A DNA stretch of 41,595 nucleotides. Origin: an uncultured Eubacteriales bacterium (GTDB lineage: Bacteria; Bacillota; Clostridia; Christensenellales; CAG-314). The notes below the pieces were generated by a model, which saw only the letters and a program-made list of their open reading frames with translations, had not been told where the DNA came from and made no database searches. Below are positions 1-8,274 of this stretch, piece after piece (the first letter of the stretch is position 1; every line of letters starts with the position of its first letter). The position numbers and the translations under genes are program-made. The stretch spans positions 1 to 41,595 of the forward strand of contig URET01000009.1 in assembly GCA_900546875.1 (NCBI GenBank). The letters run 5' to 3'.

Positions 1-216
1 AACCTCTGGCGCCCTAAGACAGACAAAAGACCCGTCAGAACGGGTTCGGGCTTCGAAAATCTCTCAAATATCCGGAAAACCCTTCAGACTCGGCAATAAT
101 TCCGGCCGGCGCAGCTTGGCGACCAAACCCGAACAAACCTCTGGCGCCCTAAGACAGACAAAAGACCCGTCAGAACGGGTTCGGGCTTCGGAAATCTCTC
201 AAATATCCGGAAAACC
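1..216. repeat. 81-bp direct repeat, two copies 135 bp apart
   Basis: Copy 1 is 1-81 and copy 2 is 136-216. They differ at one base (AAAAT against GGAAT context near 56/191). Each copy holds a perfect 6-bp hairpin with a CAGA loop, ACCCGT/ACGGGT, at 30-45 and 165-180. The 54 bp between the copies are not repeated. The first copy starts at the window edge, so more copies may lie outside. No gene is recognisable in 1-466; a long plus-strand frame here is mostly the shadow of the minus-strand gene at 467-1093. Confidence 0.9.
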
Positions 217-232
217 AAGACGCACAAGCTTT

Positions 233-285
233 CGTATCCACATAACGAAGGCGGAAGTTAAACTTCCGCCCCGAGCTTTTTTCGA
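233..285 (+). terminator. Two adjacent hairpins with T-run, plus-strand terminator
   Basis: A small stem (TTCGT/ACGAA, 233-249) is followed directly by a perfect 10-bp stem with a one-base loop (GGCGGAAGTT / AACTTCCGCC, 250-270). A short spacer and then six T follow on the plus strand. On the minus strand there is no T-run after the stem, so it does not look like the terminator of the minus-strand operon ending at 467. It would end a plus-strand transcript coming through the 81-bp repeats. Confidence 0.6.
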
Positions 286-466
286 TATATTTTCTGTTTT
301 ATTCCGTTCTGTCACGATATTGTCGTTTATACTGCTGCCCGCAATTTTATCTCGGCGTAAAATATCGTTCCTCGGCTGTCTGTTTCCGGAATCTGCCGGT
401 AAACGTCCGCCTGATCAGAACGAGAAAGTTCTGGCTATGCGACTAAAACCCTCACACCGACTATCA

Positions 467-1093
467 TCACAAAACCAAAGCGTCTATTTCTTTGAGCAAA
501 ATATCAACGCCGTAGTACGTGTCGTTGAGCGTGGTTATACCTGTCGAAAAGACAAAAATCTGCTCGTTATACCAAAAATGCAGGCTGACAAGATAAGGAA
601 TTTCCGTATCGTTCCTTTCAACGCGTTCCACGTACACCGGATAAAGCATTTCGGTATCGCTTTCTGCATAATACGGCTTGGTAAAACCCTGTGGCGACTG
701 TATGAGCGAAGGATCAAAAACCACGCCGTCGGTACAGGTTGCGGTTATTATATAGCCCACGGAAGTTCCTTCGTCGTTGATACGGCTTACCACCATCTCA
801 TATTTCACTATATACTCGTCGTTTTCCTTTTCGGACATCTGAGCCGACGTCAGACTTCTGTTGAAAAGGAGCGTGCCTGAAGTGCATTCCACGTCGGGAA
901 CGATGTATTTCGTCGCAACGCGTGCGCGGATCTCGGCGCGGGAGGCAACTTCGAGGGAAGAACTCCCCGTTGTGCCCACTACCCCGACTACGAGCCCCAC
1001 CACCAATCCGACGGCAAGTACGGATATAAGCGCGATTATGATCGTTTTCCCCTGCTTTGTGGAAATAAACTCTTTGAAACTTACTTTAGCCAT
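467..1093 (-). CDS. Single-pass membrane protein of unknown function
   Basis: I do not recognise this 208-residue protein. It has a short basic N-terminus (about 16 residues), one strongly hydrophobic, glycine- and valine-rich membrane segment at about residues 17-41, and a hydrophilic remainder of about 165 residues that should lie outside the cell. The external part has one CysX-type cysteine near residue 70 and no obvious catalytic motif. The start ATG has an AGGTG ribosome site six bases upstream. It is the last gene of a minus-strand run (DUF1385-PrmC, prfA, aminotransferase, P-loop protein), 24 bases after the P-loop gene, so it is probably co-transcribed. No terminator is clear downstream on the minus strand. 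Confidence 0.75.
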   Translation of the reverse strand: MAKVSFKEFISTKQGKTIIIALISVLAVGLVVGLVVGVVGTTGSSSLEVASRAEIRARVATKYIVPDVECTSGTLLFNRSLTSAQMSEKENDEYIVKYEMVVSRINDEGTSVGYIITATCTDGVVFDPSLIQSPQGFTKPYYAESDTEMLYPVYVERVERNDTEIPYLVSLHFWYNEQIFVFSTGITTLNDTYYGVDILLKEIDALVL

Positions 1094-1117
1094 CTTTTCA
1101 CCTGATTTAAATATGAT

Positions 1118-1525
1118 TTAAATATAAGGCAGAATAAAGTCGGGCTTTTCTTCTTCTTTCCCTTCCACGGTGACTCCGAAGTCCACTCCGTGCTCTCTGC
1201 ATATGTTTTCCATTTCCGAGAAAAGCTTTTTCATATCTTCGTACCCGCCGGAAATTATTTTTGCGGCACTGTCGATGTAAACCATTTCAATGTCGCTGTT
1301 TCCCGCAAGAAGACCCTTGATGAATGAAATCAGTGAGGCTCCGTCGCGGATGCCGAAGTCGTATACGTTGACCAGTCTTATTTCGTGGACCAGATCGTGG
1401 ATACGGTTGACGTCTCTGTCAAGATACACGACGTTGCCTTTTGCGGAAAGCGCATAATCGTTGGCATGATCTACCATTCTTTTTGTTTTTCCGCTTCCTC
1501 TTTCCCCGTAGAAGACCTTTATCAT
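1118..1525 (-). CDS. Small P-loop ATP-binding protein
   Basis: This 135-residue protein has a Walker A motif at residues 7-14 (GERGSGKT), directly after the first beta strand, and a Walker B-like strand ending in aspartate at residues 81-85 (MVYID). The fold is therefore a minimal P-loop NTPase core, much shorter than AAA or PilT-type ATPases. Similar short proteins in Clostridia are often loosely labelled twitching-motility or ATP-binding proteins; that label is not supported by neighbours here, as there are no pilus genes. It sits 13 bases after the aminotransferase gene and 24 before a membrane protein gene, so it belongs to the same transcript. The substrate and partner are unknown. Confidence 0.75.
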   Translation of the reverse strand: MIKVFYGERGSGKTKRMVDHANDYALSAKGNVVYLDRDVNRIHDLVHEIRLVNVYDFGIRDGASLISFIKGLLAGNSDIEMVYIDSAAKIISGGYEDMKKLFSEMENICREHGVDFGVTVEGKEEEKPDFILPYI

Positions 1526-1538
1526 CAGGGCACCTCCG

Positions 1539-2741
1539 TTAATTTATTTTTTCGGTAAAAGCTTTTATCCTTTTTATTCCTTCGATTATTTTGTCGTCGC
1601 TCAGGCTGTAGGAAAGTCTGATATACTCGTCTGCGCCGAAGCACTCACCCGGTATCACCGCGACATTAGCGTTTTCTATCAGTACTTTGCTCAGCTGCAT
1701 GGGCGTTGTGATGATCTCGCCGTTTACGCTTCTGCCTATTATTCCGCTCACGTCGATCATGACATAAAAAGCTCCCGAAGGCGCGACAGGTTTTATATAT
1801 TTTATTCCTTCGAGCAGAGAAAGCATGAGTTTTCTTCTTTCATCGAAAACACGCACCATGGAATCTATAACTTTATCGCCTTCGCTTCCGAGCGCCGCAA
1901 CAGAAGCATACTGCGCCACACTGTTGGGATTGCTTGTTTCATGGCTCTGAATGGACCCCATGGCTTTGGCGGATTCCGCGTCGGGCGCGGCAACATAACC
2001 GATACGCCATCCCGTCATAGCGTAAGCTTTGCTCAGCCCGTTGACCACGAATGTGCGGGATTTCGCGTCTTCACTGACTGAAGCGAAAGAAACGTGCTTC
2101 TTCCCGTCGTAAACAAGTTTTTCGTATATTTCGTCCGAAACTATCCACAGATCGTATTTCTGCGCCAGCCGTGCAACGGCTCTGATCTCCTCCTCGGAGT
2201 ACACCGCCCCCGTGGGATTATTAGGAGAATTTACGATTATTGCCTTTGTCTTTGAAGTGACGGCTTTTTCTATATCGTTTATATCGGGAATAAATCCTTT
2301 TTCGGCTTTCGTATCCACATAAACGGGAACTCCGCCGTTGAGCTTGATTATTTCCGGATAAGTGAGCCAATAGGGTTTTATTATTATGACTTCGTCGCCT
2401 TCGTCAAGCAGTATCTGCATCACGTTATAAAGCGACTGCTTCGCTCCGGATGAAATAACTATGTTTTCGGGAGCATATATAAGCCCGTTTTCCCTTTCAA
2501 GCTTGCTGCACACGGCTTTTTTGAGTTCTGCCGTACCAGAAGCGGGAGTATATTTCGTGAAGCCTTTGTCCAATGCCTCCTTCGCCGCGTCGACTATATA
2601 TTCGGGAGTCCTGAAGTCAGGCTCGCCGGCGGTAAATCCGACTATATCAACACCCTGCGCTTTAAGCTTGTTTGCCTGTGCCGTAATTGCCAAAGTCAAT
2701 GATGGAGCGACTATTCCGGCTCTTACTGCTAATTTTTTCAT
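1539..2741 (-). CDS. aspC: Class I/II pyridoxal-phosphate aminotransferase, aspartate aminotransferase type
   Basis: Transfers an amino group between an amino acid (probably aspartate) and a 2-oxoacid in the cytoplasm. Family landmarks: the N-terminal arm with LAITAQAN, the GEPDF loop near residue 40, NNPTG at about 174-178, SDEIYE near 203, the PLP lysine in SKAYAMTGWR (about residue 238) and the substrate arginine in YIRLSYS near the C-terminus. I chose the ATG at 2741 (400 residues) because AGGACGG lies 8-9 bases upstream; the in-frame GTG at 2750 would sit only two bases from that site. It follows prfA by 98 bases, with an 18-bp tandem repeat in the gap. Substrate is inferred: related enzymes also act on other amino acids. 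Confidence 0.88.
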   Translation of the reverse strand: MKKLAVRAGIVAPSLTLAITAQANKLKAQGVDIVGFTAGEPDFRTPEYIVDAAKEALDKGFTKYTPASGTAELKKAVCSKLERENGLIYAPENIVISSGAKQSLYNVMQILLDEGDEVIIIKPYWLTYPEIIKLNGGVPVYVDTKAEKGFIPDINDIEKAVTSKTKAIIVNSPNNPTGAVYSEEEIRAVARLAQKYDLWIVSDEIYEKLVYDGKKHVSFASVSEDAKSRTFVVNGLSKAYAMTGWRIGYVAAPDAESAKAMGSIQSHETSNPNSVAQYASVAALGSEGDKVIDSMVRVFDERRKLMLSLLEGIKYIKPVAPSGAFYVMIDVSGIIGRSVNGEIITTPMQLSKVLIENANVAVIPGECFGADEYIRLSYSLSDDKIIEGIKRIKAFTEKIN

Positions 2742-2795
2742 AAGTTTCACCGTCCTGAGTTATTTTTATGTTGATTCCTCAACTTGTATTCTGAT

Positions 2796-2831
2796 ATTGT
2801 TCGTTGCACCGCAATTGTTCGTTGCGCTGCA
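2796..2831. repeat. 18-bp tandem duplication after prfA
   Basis: Two adjacent 18-base units (2796-2813 and 2814-2831), each beginning ATTGTTCGTTGC, differ at two bases. They lie in the short gap between the prfA stop and the aminotransferase gene. No hairpin or promoter is evident; probably a simple slippage product. Confidence 0.75.
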
Positions 2832-2838
2832 CACGGCT

Positions 2839-3909
2839 TCACTCGCCACCCGACTGCAATTTCGCCGTCCTGTCGGCTATGGCGAGAGCTTCTATCATTT
2901 CGTCCATATCGCCGTTCATAAAATTTTCCAAAGAATAAAGAGTCATACCTATCCTGTGATCGGTCACCCTCCCCTGAGGATAATTATACGTCCGTATCCG
3001 TTCGCTCCTGTCTCCGGTCCCGACCTGTGTACGGCGCGTCTTTGCATATTCCGCGTCGGCTATGGACTGAAAATGATCATAAAGCTTGCTCTTCATAGCT
3101 TTCATTGCCTTGTCTCTGTTTTTTATCTGGCTCCTTTCGTCCTGACATTCCACTATTATTCCCGTGGGTATATGTGTCATCCTTATCGCACTTTCCGTTT
3201 TGTTTACGTGCTGTCCGCCCGCACCTCCGCTTCGGTAGGTGTCAATCTTAAGATCCTTTTCGTCAATGACTATGTCAACGTCCTCAGCCTCGGGAAGCAC
3301 CGCCACGGTTATAGTGGAGGTGTGTATTCTGCCCTGAGATTCGGTAGCCGGCACCCTCTGCACACGATGCACCCCGCTCTCATACTTGAGTTTACTGTAT
3401 GCCCCGTTCCCGACAACGGTAAACGAAGCTTCCTTGATTCCGCCAAGCTCCGTTTCGTTGAGTCCGAGTTCTTCTATGCGCCAGTGCTTCCTTTCGGCGT
3501 ACATATAATACATCCGTCTTATCTGTGAAGCAAAAAGACAGGCTTCCTCGCCTCCCGCACCCGATCTGATCTCGATTATGACGTTCTTTTCGTCATTGGG
3601 GTCCTTCGGCAGCAGCAAAACCTTGAGTTCCTCTTCCGTATGGGAGAGTTTTTCCTTCAGCTCATCCCTTTCGGCCTGAAGCATTTCAAGCATTTCGCGG
3701 TCTTTTTCCGTCCTGAGCATACCTTCGGTTTCTTCAAGCTGATCTTCATACTTCCGGTACTCATTATATTTCTCCACGACAGGTTCGAGACCGCTATGCT
3801 CTTTAACCAGCTTCTTCCACATTTCCTGTCTGGCTATGACTTCGCTTCTGGAAATCTCCTCCGTCAGAAAATCATAACGCTTTTTTATATCATCCAACTT
3901 CTTAAACAT
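2839..3909 (-). CDS. prfA: Peptide chain release factor 1
   Basis: Recognises UAA and UAG stop codons and triggers hydrolysis of peptidyl-tRNA on the ribosome. The 356-residue length is typical. The codon-reading tripeptide is PAT (residues 187-189), which marks RF1 rather than RF2. The catalytic GGQ is at 231-233, in the usual SGGAGGQHVNKT context; its glutamine is the substrate of PrmC, encoded just upstream. The N-terminal third is helical and highly charged, as in the family. The start ATG overlaps the end of the upstream DUF1385-PrmC gene by eight bases, so translation is probably coupled. This fits a module that makes the factor and its modifying enzyme together. Confidence 0.97.
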   Translation of the reverse strand: MFKKLDDIKKRYDFLTEEISRSEVIARQEMWKKLVKEHSGLEPVVEKYNEYRKYEDQLEETEGMLRTEKDREMLEMLQAERDELKEKLSHTEEELKVLLLPKDPNDEKNVIIEIRSGAGGEEACLFASQIRRMYYMYAERKHWRIEELGLNETELGGIKEASFTVVGNGAYSKLKYESGVHRVQRVPATESQGRIHTSTITVAVLPEAEDVDIVIDEKDLKIDTYRSGGAGGQHVNKTESAIRMTHIPTGIIVECQDERSQIKNRDKAMKAMKSKLYDHFQSIADAEYAKTRRTQVGTGDRSERIRTYNYPQGRVTDHRIGMTLYSLENFMNGDMDEMIEALAIADRTAKLQSGGE

Positions 3910-5725
3910 CGCTTTCCCCTGCGGACACTTCCGCGATCCTGTCTTTCCCTTCCATATCCTTTATTATTTTTACGCTCCGGCCCGCGAATATCTCCTTTAC
4001 GCTTTCGCCCTGATCTTCTCCTATCTCCATTAAAAGGACTCCCTCCGGCTTCAGGAATGAAAAAGCTTCGTGTGCAAGCACCCTGTAATAATCGAGGCCG
4101 TCCGAACCGCCGTCCAGTGCGGAAAGAGGTTCATAGTCCCTGACGCACTTATCTAGAGTACCGAGCTTTTCAGTAGGGATATAAGGCGGATTGCATGCTA
4201 TTATGTCGAATCTGCCCTGCACGGCAGAAAACATGTCGCTTTTTACTATCTCGACTTTCGCTCCGAGCTCCCGGGCATTCAGCCTACAATATTTCAGAGC
4301 TTCTTCACTCTTTTCGGCAAGGACCGTTTCGCATCCCTTCTTCAGCGCAACGGTTATTCCTATACAACCGCTGCCCGCACACATATCGAGAAACCGGGAA
4401 TCCGCTTCGGCAAGCTCTAAAGCTCTGACCGTAAGCTCTTCGGTTTCGGGACGAGGTATCAGCACTCCCTTGCCCACTTTGAAACGATATTCGAAAAACT
4501 GCTGATCGCCTAATATATACTGTAAAGGTTCTCCCGCCTCAAGACGCAAGAGTCCTTCCTTTATCCCGGGCAGGGCATTTGCGCTTATATATGACTTATC
4601 GTCAAGAGCGTTCCTTTTTATGCCTGTTTTTTCACAGATGAGCCATTCTGCCGCCGCCATTTCCGAAACGCCTTTTTCTGCAGCCTCTTTTTTCAGTTCT
4701 CCCACGGTCGTGAATTTCATAAGGGGGATATCGGGGTCTTTCTCCATTTCCAGCACGGTCTTAAATGAAACTATCGCCACTTCCGCCATCGAATCTTCCG
4801 GAGTCGCCGTAGTGAGTCTCTGCATTCCCCTGCCCAGAGCTTTCAGGGGCTTAAGTATCAGCCATTCGTGCCTGCTGTTGAACATCAGGAACTCATACGA
4901 TACTGCCGCCACCGGAATAAGACACACCAGTCTTATTATAAGTCTTACCAGCGTTTTCAGCGCATTGTTTCCGAGCAGCGCGTAAAAACCCGGTAAAAAC
5001 ACTTCTATCACGGCATTTATGATTATTGAAATTATGATCACATATATCAGAAACGCAGTTCCGCATCTGTCATGATAAGAAGAACACTTCTGTACGTTTT
5101 CCACTGTAAGCTCAAGCTCTTTCTCAAAACAGTTTATGGTTCTGTGCTCTGCACCGTGGTACATGAAAACCCGCTTTACTTCCTTTATCCTTCTGACGCA
5201 GACAAGGTATAATATAAATATCGCGATCTTAAAAATACCCTTGGCTATATTGCCCAGAATAAGCATCCCTGCCGAACTCTCTATAAGATCGTTGCTTGTA
5301 AGGGTCGAAAAAAATTCAGAAAAGCCCGAAAAATCCACCCTGCCCCACGAAAGATTGAAAATCACTCTCGTAAGAAAATCCGGAACAAAAATAAAAAGCA
5401 ATACGGCAGCGAGAATTCCAAGCACAGCCCCGACCGCCGTAGCTGCTTTCATAGATTTTTCGGACACCTGTTCTTCGGTTTCTCCGTCCGCACCCCAGAT
5501 TTCGGCCGATCTCGTTATATAACGCATACCGCCCGAAAAAGTACCTATCAAATTCACGACGCCCCGTATAAACGGGATTTTTGCGGCGCCTTTCCTTTCG
5601 GGAAGACGCTCTGTTTCCAATAAAATATCTCCTTTCTGATCTCTTACCGCCAAAGCGATATTTTTTTCGCCGCGCATCATTACGCCTTCAAATATCGCCT
5701 GACCTCCGATTTTGGTTTTTGCCAA
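3902..5725 (-). CDS. prmC: DUF1385 membrane protein fused to release-factor glutamine methyltransferase PrmC
   Basis: One uninterrupted 607-residue frame joins two families. Residues 1 to about 325 match DUF1385 (YqhQ-like): the N-terminal GGQAIFEGVMMRG, several membrane segments (about 98-118, 150-178, 223-245, 258-282) and the conserved YHGAEHRTINCFE at 189-201. Residues about 335-607 are a complete PrmC: a helical N-terminal domain, the SAM-binding loop LDMCAGSGCIG (446-456) and the catalytic NPPY at 512-515, which methylates the GGQ glutamine of RF1 made by the next gene. The start is TTG at 5725, with GAGGAG seven bases upstream. A link of about 10-15 residues joins the domains. The fusion would place the methyltransferase at the membrane face. 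The DUF1385 function is unknown. Confidence 0.92.
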   Translation of the reverse strand: MAKTKIGGQAIFEGVMMRGEKNIALAVRDQKGDILLETERLPERKGAAKIPFIRGVVNLIGTFSGGMRYITRSAEIWGADGETEEQVSEKSMKAATAVGAVLGILAAVLLFIFVPDFLTRVIFNLSWGRVDFSGFSEFFSTLTSNDLIESSAGMLILGNIAKGIFKIAIFILYLVCVRRIKEVKRVFMYHGAEHRTINCFEKELELTVENVQKCSSYHDRCGTAFLIYVIIISIIINAVIEVFLPGFYALLGNNALKTLVRLIIRLVCLIPVAAVSYEFLMFNSRHEWLILKPLKALGRGMQRLTTATPEDSMAEVAIVSFKTVLEMEKDPDIPLMKFTTVGELKKEAAEKGVSEMAAAEWLICEKTGIKRNALDDKSYISANALPGIKEGLLRLEAGEPLQYILGDQQFFEYRFKVGKGVLIPRPETEELTVRALELAEADSRFLDMCAGSGCIGITVALKKGCETVLAEKSEEALKYCRLNARELGAKVEIVKSDMFSAVQGRFDIIACNPPYIPTEKLGTLDKCVRDYEPLSALDGGSDGLDYYRVLAHEAFSFLKPEGVLLMEIGEDQGESVKEIFAGRSVKIIKDMEGKDRIAEVSAGESDV

Positions 5726-5743
5726 TTTATTCTCCTCAGATGT

Positions 5744-5769
5744 CTGCCGGACGCTTCCCTTTCCGGCAG
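5744..5769 (-). promoter_or_regulatory. Hairpin in the leader of the DUF1385-prmC gene
   Basis: Perfect 8-bp stem CTGCCGGA/TCCGGCAG (5744-5751 with 5762-5769) with a 10-base loop, just upstream of the GAGGAG ribosome site. It lacks a T-run, so it is not a terminator; it could affect ribosome access or mRNA stability. Confidence 0.45.
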
Positions 5770-5910
5770 CAACTTATATAAGTCCACCGCAAAAGCCTGA
5801 TCATGCCCGGCAGCATATACTATACTCTCTATATATGTTACTACATCCCGAAAAATTTGTACAGCATTTTCAGCACGGCGGGCGCATTTCTCTCCCGACC
5901 TTTTTCAGGA

Positions 5911-5951
5911 TTCAAGCCGCCTGAACGGATTCTGTCCCCCGGCGGCTTGAA
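5911..5951. repeat. Inverted repeat directly after glnA
   Basis: Perfect 11-bp arms TTCAAGCCGCC / GGCGGCTTGAA (5911-5921 and 5941-5951) with a 19-base loop, five bases beyond the glnA stop. There is no T-run on the exit side of the minus strand, so it is a weak candidate for intrinsic termination and may instead protect the 3' end of the mRNA. Confidence 0.7.
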
Positions 5952-5956
5952 AAAAC

Positions 5957-7390
5957 TCAGCAATTATAGTATTCCGCTATTTCCGCAGGATTGGGTATCG
6001 ACTCCACTCTCGCGGCCTGTGCACGCTTACGCTTTATCCATGCCGATATCAGTTCCTTCGGGAACACGCCGCCTTCCGTCAGGAATAAGTTGTCCTTTTC
6101 GAGAGCGTCGAGCGCCTCATTCAGCGAACGTGGCAACGAAGCTATCTTCTTCTGTTCCTCCTGAGAAAGATTATACAGATTGAAATCAAAAGGTCCCCAC
6201 CCGCGGACAGAAGGATCGATCTTTTTCCGGATACCGTCGAGTCCCGCCATAAGTATCGCGGCATAGGCAAAATACGGATTACAGGTAGCGTCCGGATTTC
6301 TGAGCTCAAAACGCTTTGTTTCGGGTGTTTTGGCGTATGCGGGTATCCTTATGACGGCGCTTCTGTTAGCCGTGGCGTAGCCGATGGTCACGGGCGCTTC
6401 GAAACCGGGCACAAGCCTCTTGAATGAATTGGTAGAAGGGTTGGTGAATGCGCACACCGCAGATGCATGCTCGAGAAGTCCGCCTATAAACCAATGCGCC
6501 GTCTGAGACAAGCCTGCATACCCCTTCTCGTCATAAAACACACCCTTTCCGTCTTTGAGCAGCAGCATGTGGACATGCATTCCGTTTCCTGCCTGTCCGT
6601 ATATCGGCTTGGGCATGAACGTGGCACTCCTTCCGCTCTTTTGCGCCGCATTTTTTATCACGTACTTAACAATCATGGTCTTATCGGCCATATCGCTCAT
6701 TTCGCCCAGTTCCGTTTCTATCTCCAGCTGCCCCGAACCGCCGACTTCATGGTGATGGTATTTTACCGCCACACCCCATTTCTCAAGCAAAACGCATATC
6801 TCACTCCTGAGATCAGCAGTTACATCCTGCGGAAGATCGGCATGGTAACCGTCATGTCCGCTCAGATGATACCCGTGATTTTTTTCGTCGTCGCTGAAAG
6901 CGCTCTCCTCGGATTCCGCTGTTTCCAACGAATATGCCGCCTCACCCGGCTTCACCTTGTACTTCACTTTATCAAAAACATGGAATTCAAACTCGGGTCC
7001 GATTATCATCTTGTCCGCCACGCCGATATCGCGCATATACTTCTCCGCGGCAATAACGATATTTTTAGGGTACTGCCCGAAAGGAACATTGCTGTCTTTG
7101 CCTATTATACATACCGTGCCCGTCATCGACAGGGTCCTGACAGAAGCAAAACTGTCCGGCCGCGCCGAAGCCATGTCCGGAATAAATACCATATCGCTGT
7201 TTTCAAGAGCCGCATACCCGTAATTTGACCCGTCAAAACCGATACCGTATTTAAGCGTGTTTTCGTTGAAATTCTTGGCGGGAATGGTCACATGACGCCA
7301 TTTTCCGTCAATATCCACCATTTTGAAATCTATCATCACTATTTCGTTTTCTTTGCAATAACTTCTGAGTTCTTCAATGCTTTTGAACAT
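5957..7390 (-). CDS. glnA: Glutamine synthetase, type I
   Basis: Makes glutamine from glutamate, ammonia and ATP in the cytoplasm, and is the entry point of nitrogen assimilation. The 477-residue length fits GSI. Visible landmarks are the beta-grasp N-terminal domain with GIGFDGSNYG, the metal-site GPEFEFHVF, the KYHHHEVGGSGQLEIE block, NGMHVHM, the ammonia/ATP-site loop NRSAVIRIPAY and the C-terminal RFELRNPDATCNPYFAYAAILMAGLDGI. A tyrosine is present in NLYNL, at the place of the enterobacterial adenylylation site, but tyrosine also occurs there in unmodified GSI, so this does not prove adenylylation. ATG start with GGAGG seven bases upstream. The gene appears monocistronic, with its own promoter and a 3' inverted repeat. 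Confidence 0.96.
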   Translation of the reverse strand: MFKSIEELRSYCKENEIVMIDFKMVDIDGKWRHVTIPAKNFNENTLKYGIGFDGSNYGYAALENSDMVFIPDMASARPDSFASVRTLSMTGTVCIIGKDSNVPFGQYPKNIVIAAEKYMRDIGVADKMIIGPEFEFHVFDKVKYKVKPGEAAYSLETAESEESAFSDDEKNHGYHLSGHDGYHADLPQDVTADLRSEICVLLEKWGVAVKYHHHEVGGSGQLEIETELGEMSDMADKTMIVKYVIKNAAQKSGRSATFMPKPIYGQAGNGMHVHMLLLKDGKGVFYDEKGYAGLSQTAHWFIGGLLEHASAVCAFTNPSTNSFKRLVPGFEAPVTIGYATANRSAVIRIPAYAKTPETKRFELRNPDATCNPYFAYAAILMAGLDGIRKKIDPSVRGWGPFDFNLYNLSQEEQKKIASLPRSLNEALDALEKDNLFLTEGGVFPKELISAWIKRKRAQAARVESIPNPAEIAEYYNC

Positions 7391-7420
7391 TTATGTGCCT
7401 CCGATCTTTTTCTTTGAAAT

Positions 7421-7449
7421 ATCATACCACGAATACATTCGAATTTCAA
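7421..7449 (-). promoter_or_regulatory. glnA promoter with internal palindrome
   Basis: On the minus strand TTGAAA (7449-7444) and TATGAT (7426-7421) are separated by 17 bases. The spacer holds a perfect palindrome, CGAAT-AC-ATTCG (7430-7441), well placed for a repressor or activator. It does not match the known GlnR/TnrA consensus (TGTNA-N7-TNACA). Confidence 0.65.
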
Positions 7450-7602
7450 CCTCTGTCAGAATTTTAGACGTTTTTTCTTGTATCAGTCCGCTAATATATT
7501 GCATAAATAAAGTCGGACGCCTCACAAAAAATCTTTCGCCGACATATACAAAACAGACAGCTATAAATATATCGGACGTACGTTTCCGCTCCTGAGTTTG
7601 AC

Positions 7603-7631
7603 TTGACAACGTAAGGCGGATATGGTATTAT
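7603..7631 (+). promoter_or_regulatory. SigA-type promoter for the HAD-fhs operon
   Basis: A perfect TTGACA (7603-7608) lies 17 bases before TATTAT (7626-7631). The predicted start is near 7638, about 36 bases before the chosen GTG of the HAD gene. It is divergent from the glnA promoter across about 150 bases. Confidence 0.8.
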
Positions 7632-7673
7632 AGTAAGGTTGGATTATTGTTTGATATGAGACGAGAGGACTGC

Positions 7674-8258
7674 GTGAGAGTATATGATTTCGATAAAACG
7701 ATTTTTAAGCATGAGAGTTATTCCCGTTTTTATCTGTATTGTCTGGTGAGGCGGCCTTACATCATCTTTCTTCTGCCCTGTCAGCTTATCGTGCTGGCGT
7801 TGCTTTTCCTGCGGATTATCCCCAGGGGAAAAGGGAAAGAACTCTTTTCCGTGTATCTGCGCTTTACCGGAAACAACGAACGGCTTGCCGGAAAATTCTG
7901 GGAGAAAAATGCCGGCGGGATAAAAAAATGGTATCTCGGTCAGAAGCGCAGTGACGATGTGATAATTTCGGCGTCTCCGGAGTTTTTCTTGAGACCGATC
8001 ACCGATAAGCTCAATGTCAGTCTGATCGGCACAAGGATGGACAGCCGCACAGGAAAAATAAACGGTGAAAACTGCTACGGAAAGGAAAAACCGCGCAGAT
8101 TCAGAGAAATATACGGCGAAACAGTAATTGAATGCTTTTACAGCGATTCATACAGTGACCTGCCCATGGCGAAAATCGCCCGGGAGGCGGTAATGGTAAA
8201 AGGGGACGATCTGAGACCTTTCTTCGGCAACGAAAAGCCCGAGAGAAAGAAAAAATAA
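7674..8258 (+). CDS. HAD-superfamily phosphatase, PSPase-like (HAD-IB)
   Basis: A 194-residue cytoplasmic or membrane-associated hydrolase. Motif I is YDFDKT (nucleophile aspartate at about residue 5, acid/base at 7), motif II is SASPEF, the motif-region lysine is in YGKEKPR and motif III is YSDSYSDLPM. A hydrophobic stretch at about residues 20-45 forms the cap region or a membrane-associated helix, as in several PSPase-like relatives. I place the start at GTG 7674 because AGAGGA ends four bases upstream; TTG 7647 would lie only about nine bases from the predicted transcription start and lacks a ribosome site. It leads an operon with a small unknown gene and fhs. The substrate is unknown; the family includes phosphoserine and polyprenyl or sugar phosphate phosphatases. 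Confidence 0.82.
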   Translation: MRVYDFDKTIFKHESYSRFYLYCLVRRPYIIFLLPCQLIVLALLFLRIIPRGKGKELFSVYLRFTGNNERLAGKFWEKNAGGIKKWYLGQKRSDDVIISASPEFFLRPITDKLNVSLIGTRMDSRTGKINGENCYGKEKPRRFREIYGETVIECFYSDSYSDLPMAKIAREAVMVKGDDLRPFFGNEKPERKKK

Positions 8259-8274
8259 AATGCGGAGGCAAAAA

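Noticed and set aside
116..880. Long plus-strand reading frame (254 codons)
   Set aside because: It covers the 81-bp repeat and then the antisense of the minus-strand gene at 467-1093; no ribosome site and no family features.
5726..6183. Plus-strand frames through the glnA 3' end
   Set aside because: They run antisense to glnA and the DUF1385 leader, with no start signals.
7391..7609. 72-codon minus-strand frame directly before glnA
   Set aside because: It contains the glnA promoter and ribosome site and has no ribosome site of its own.
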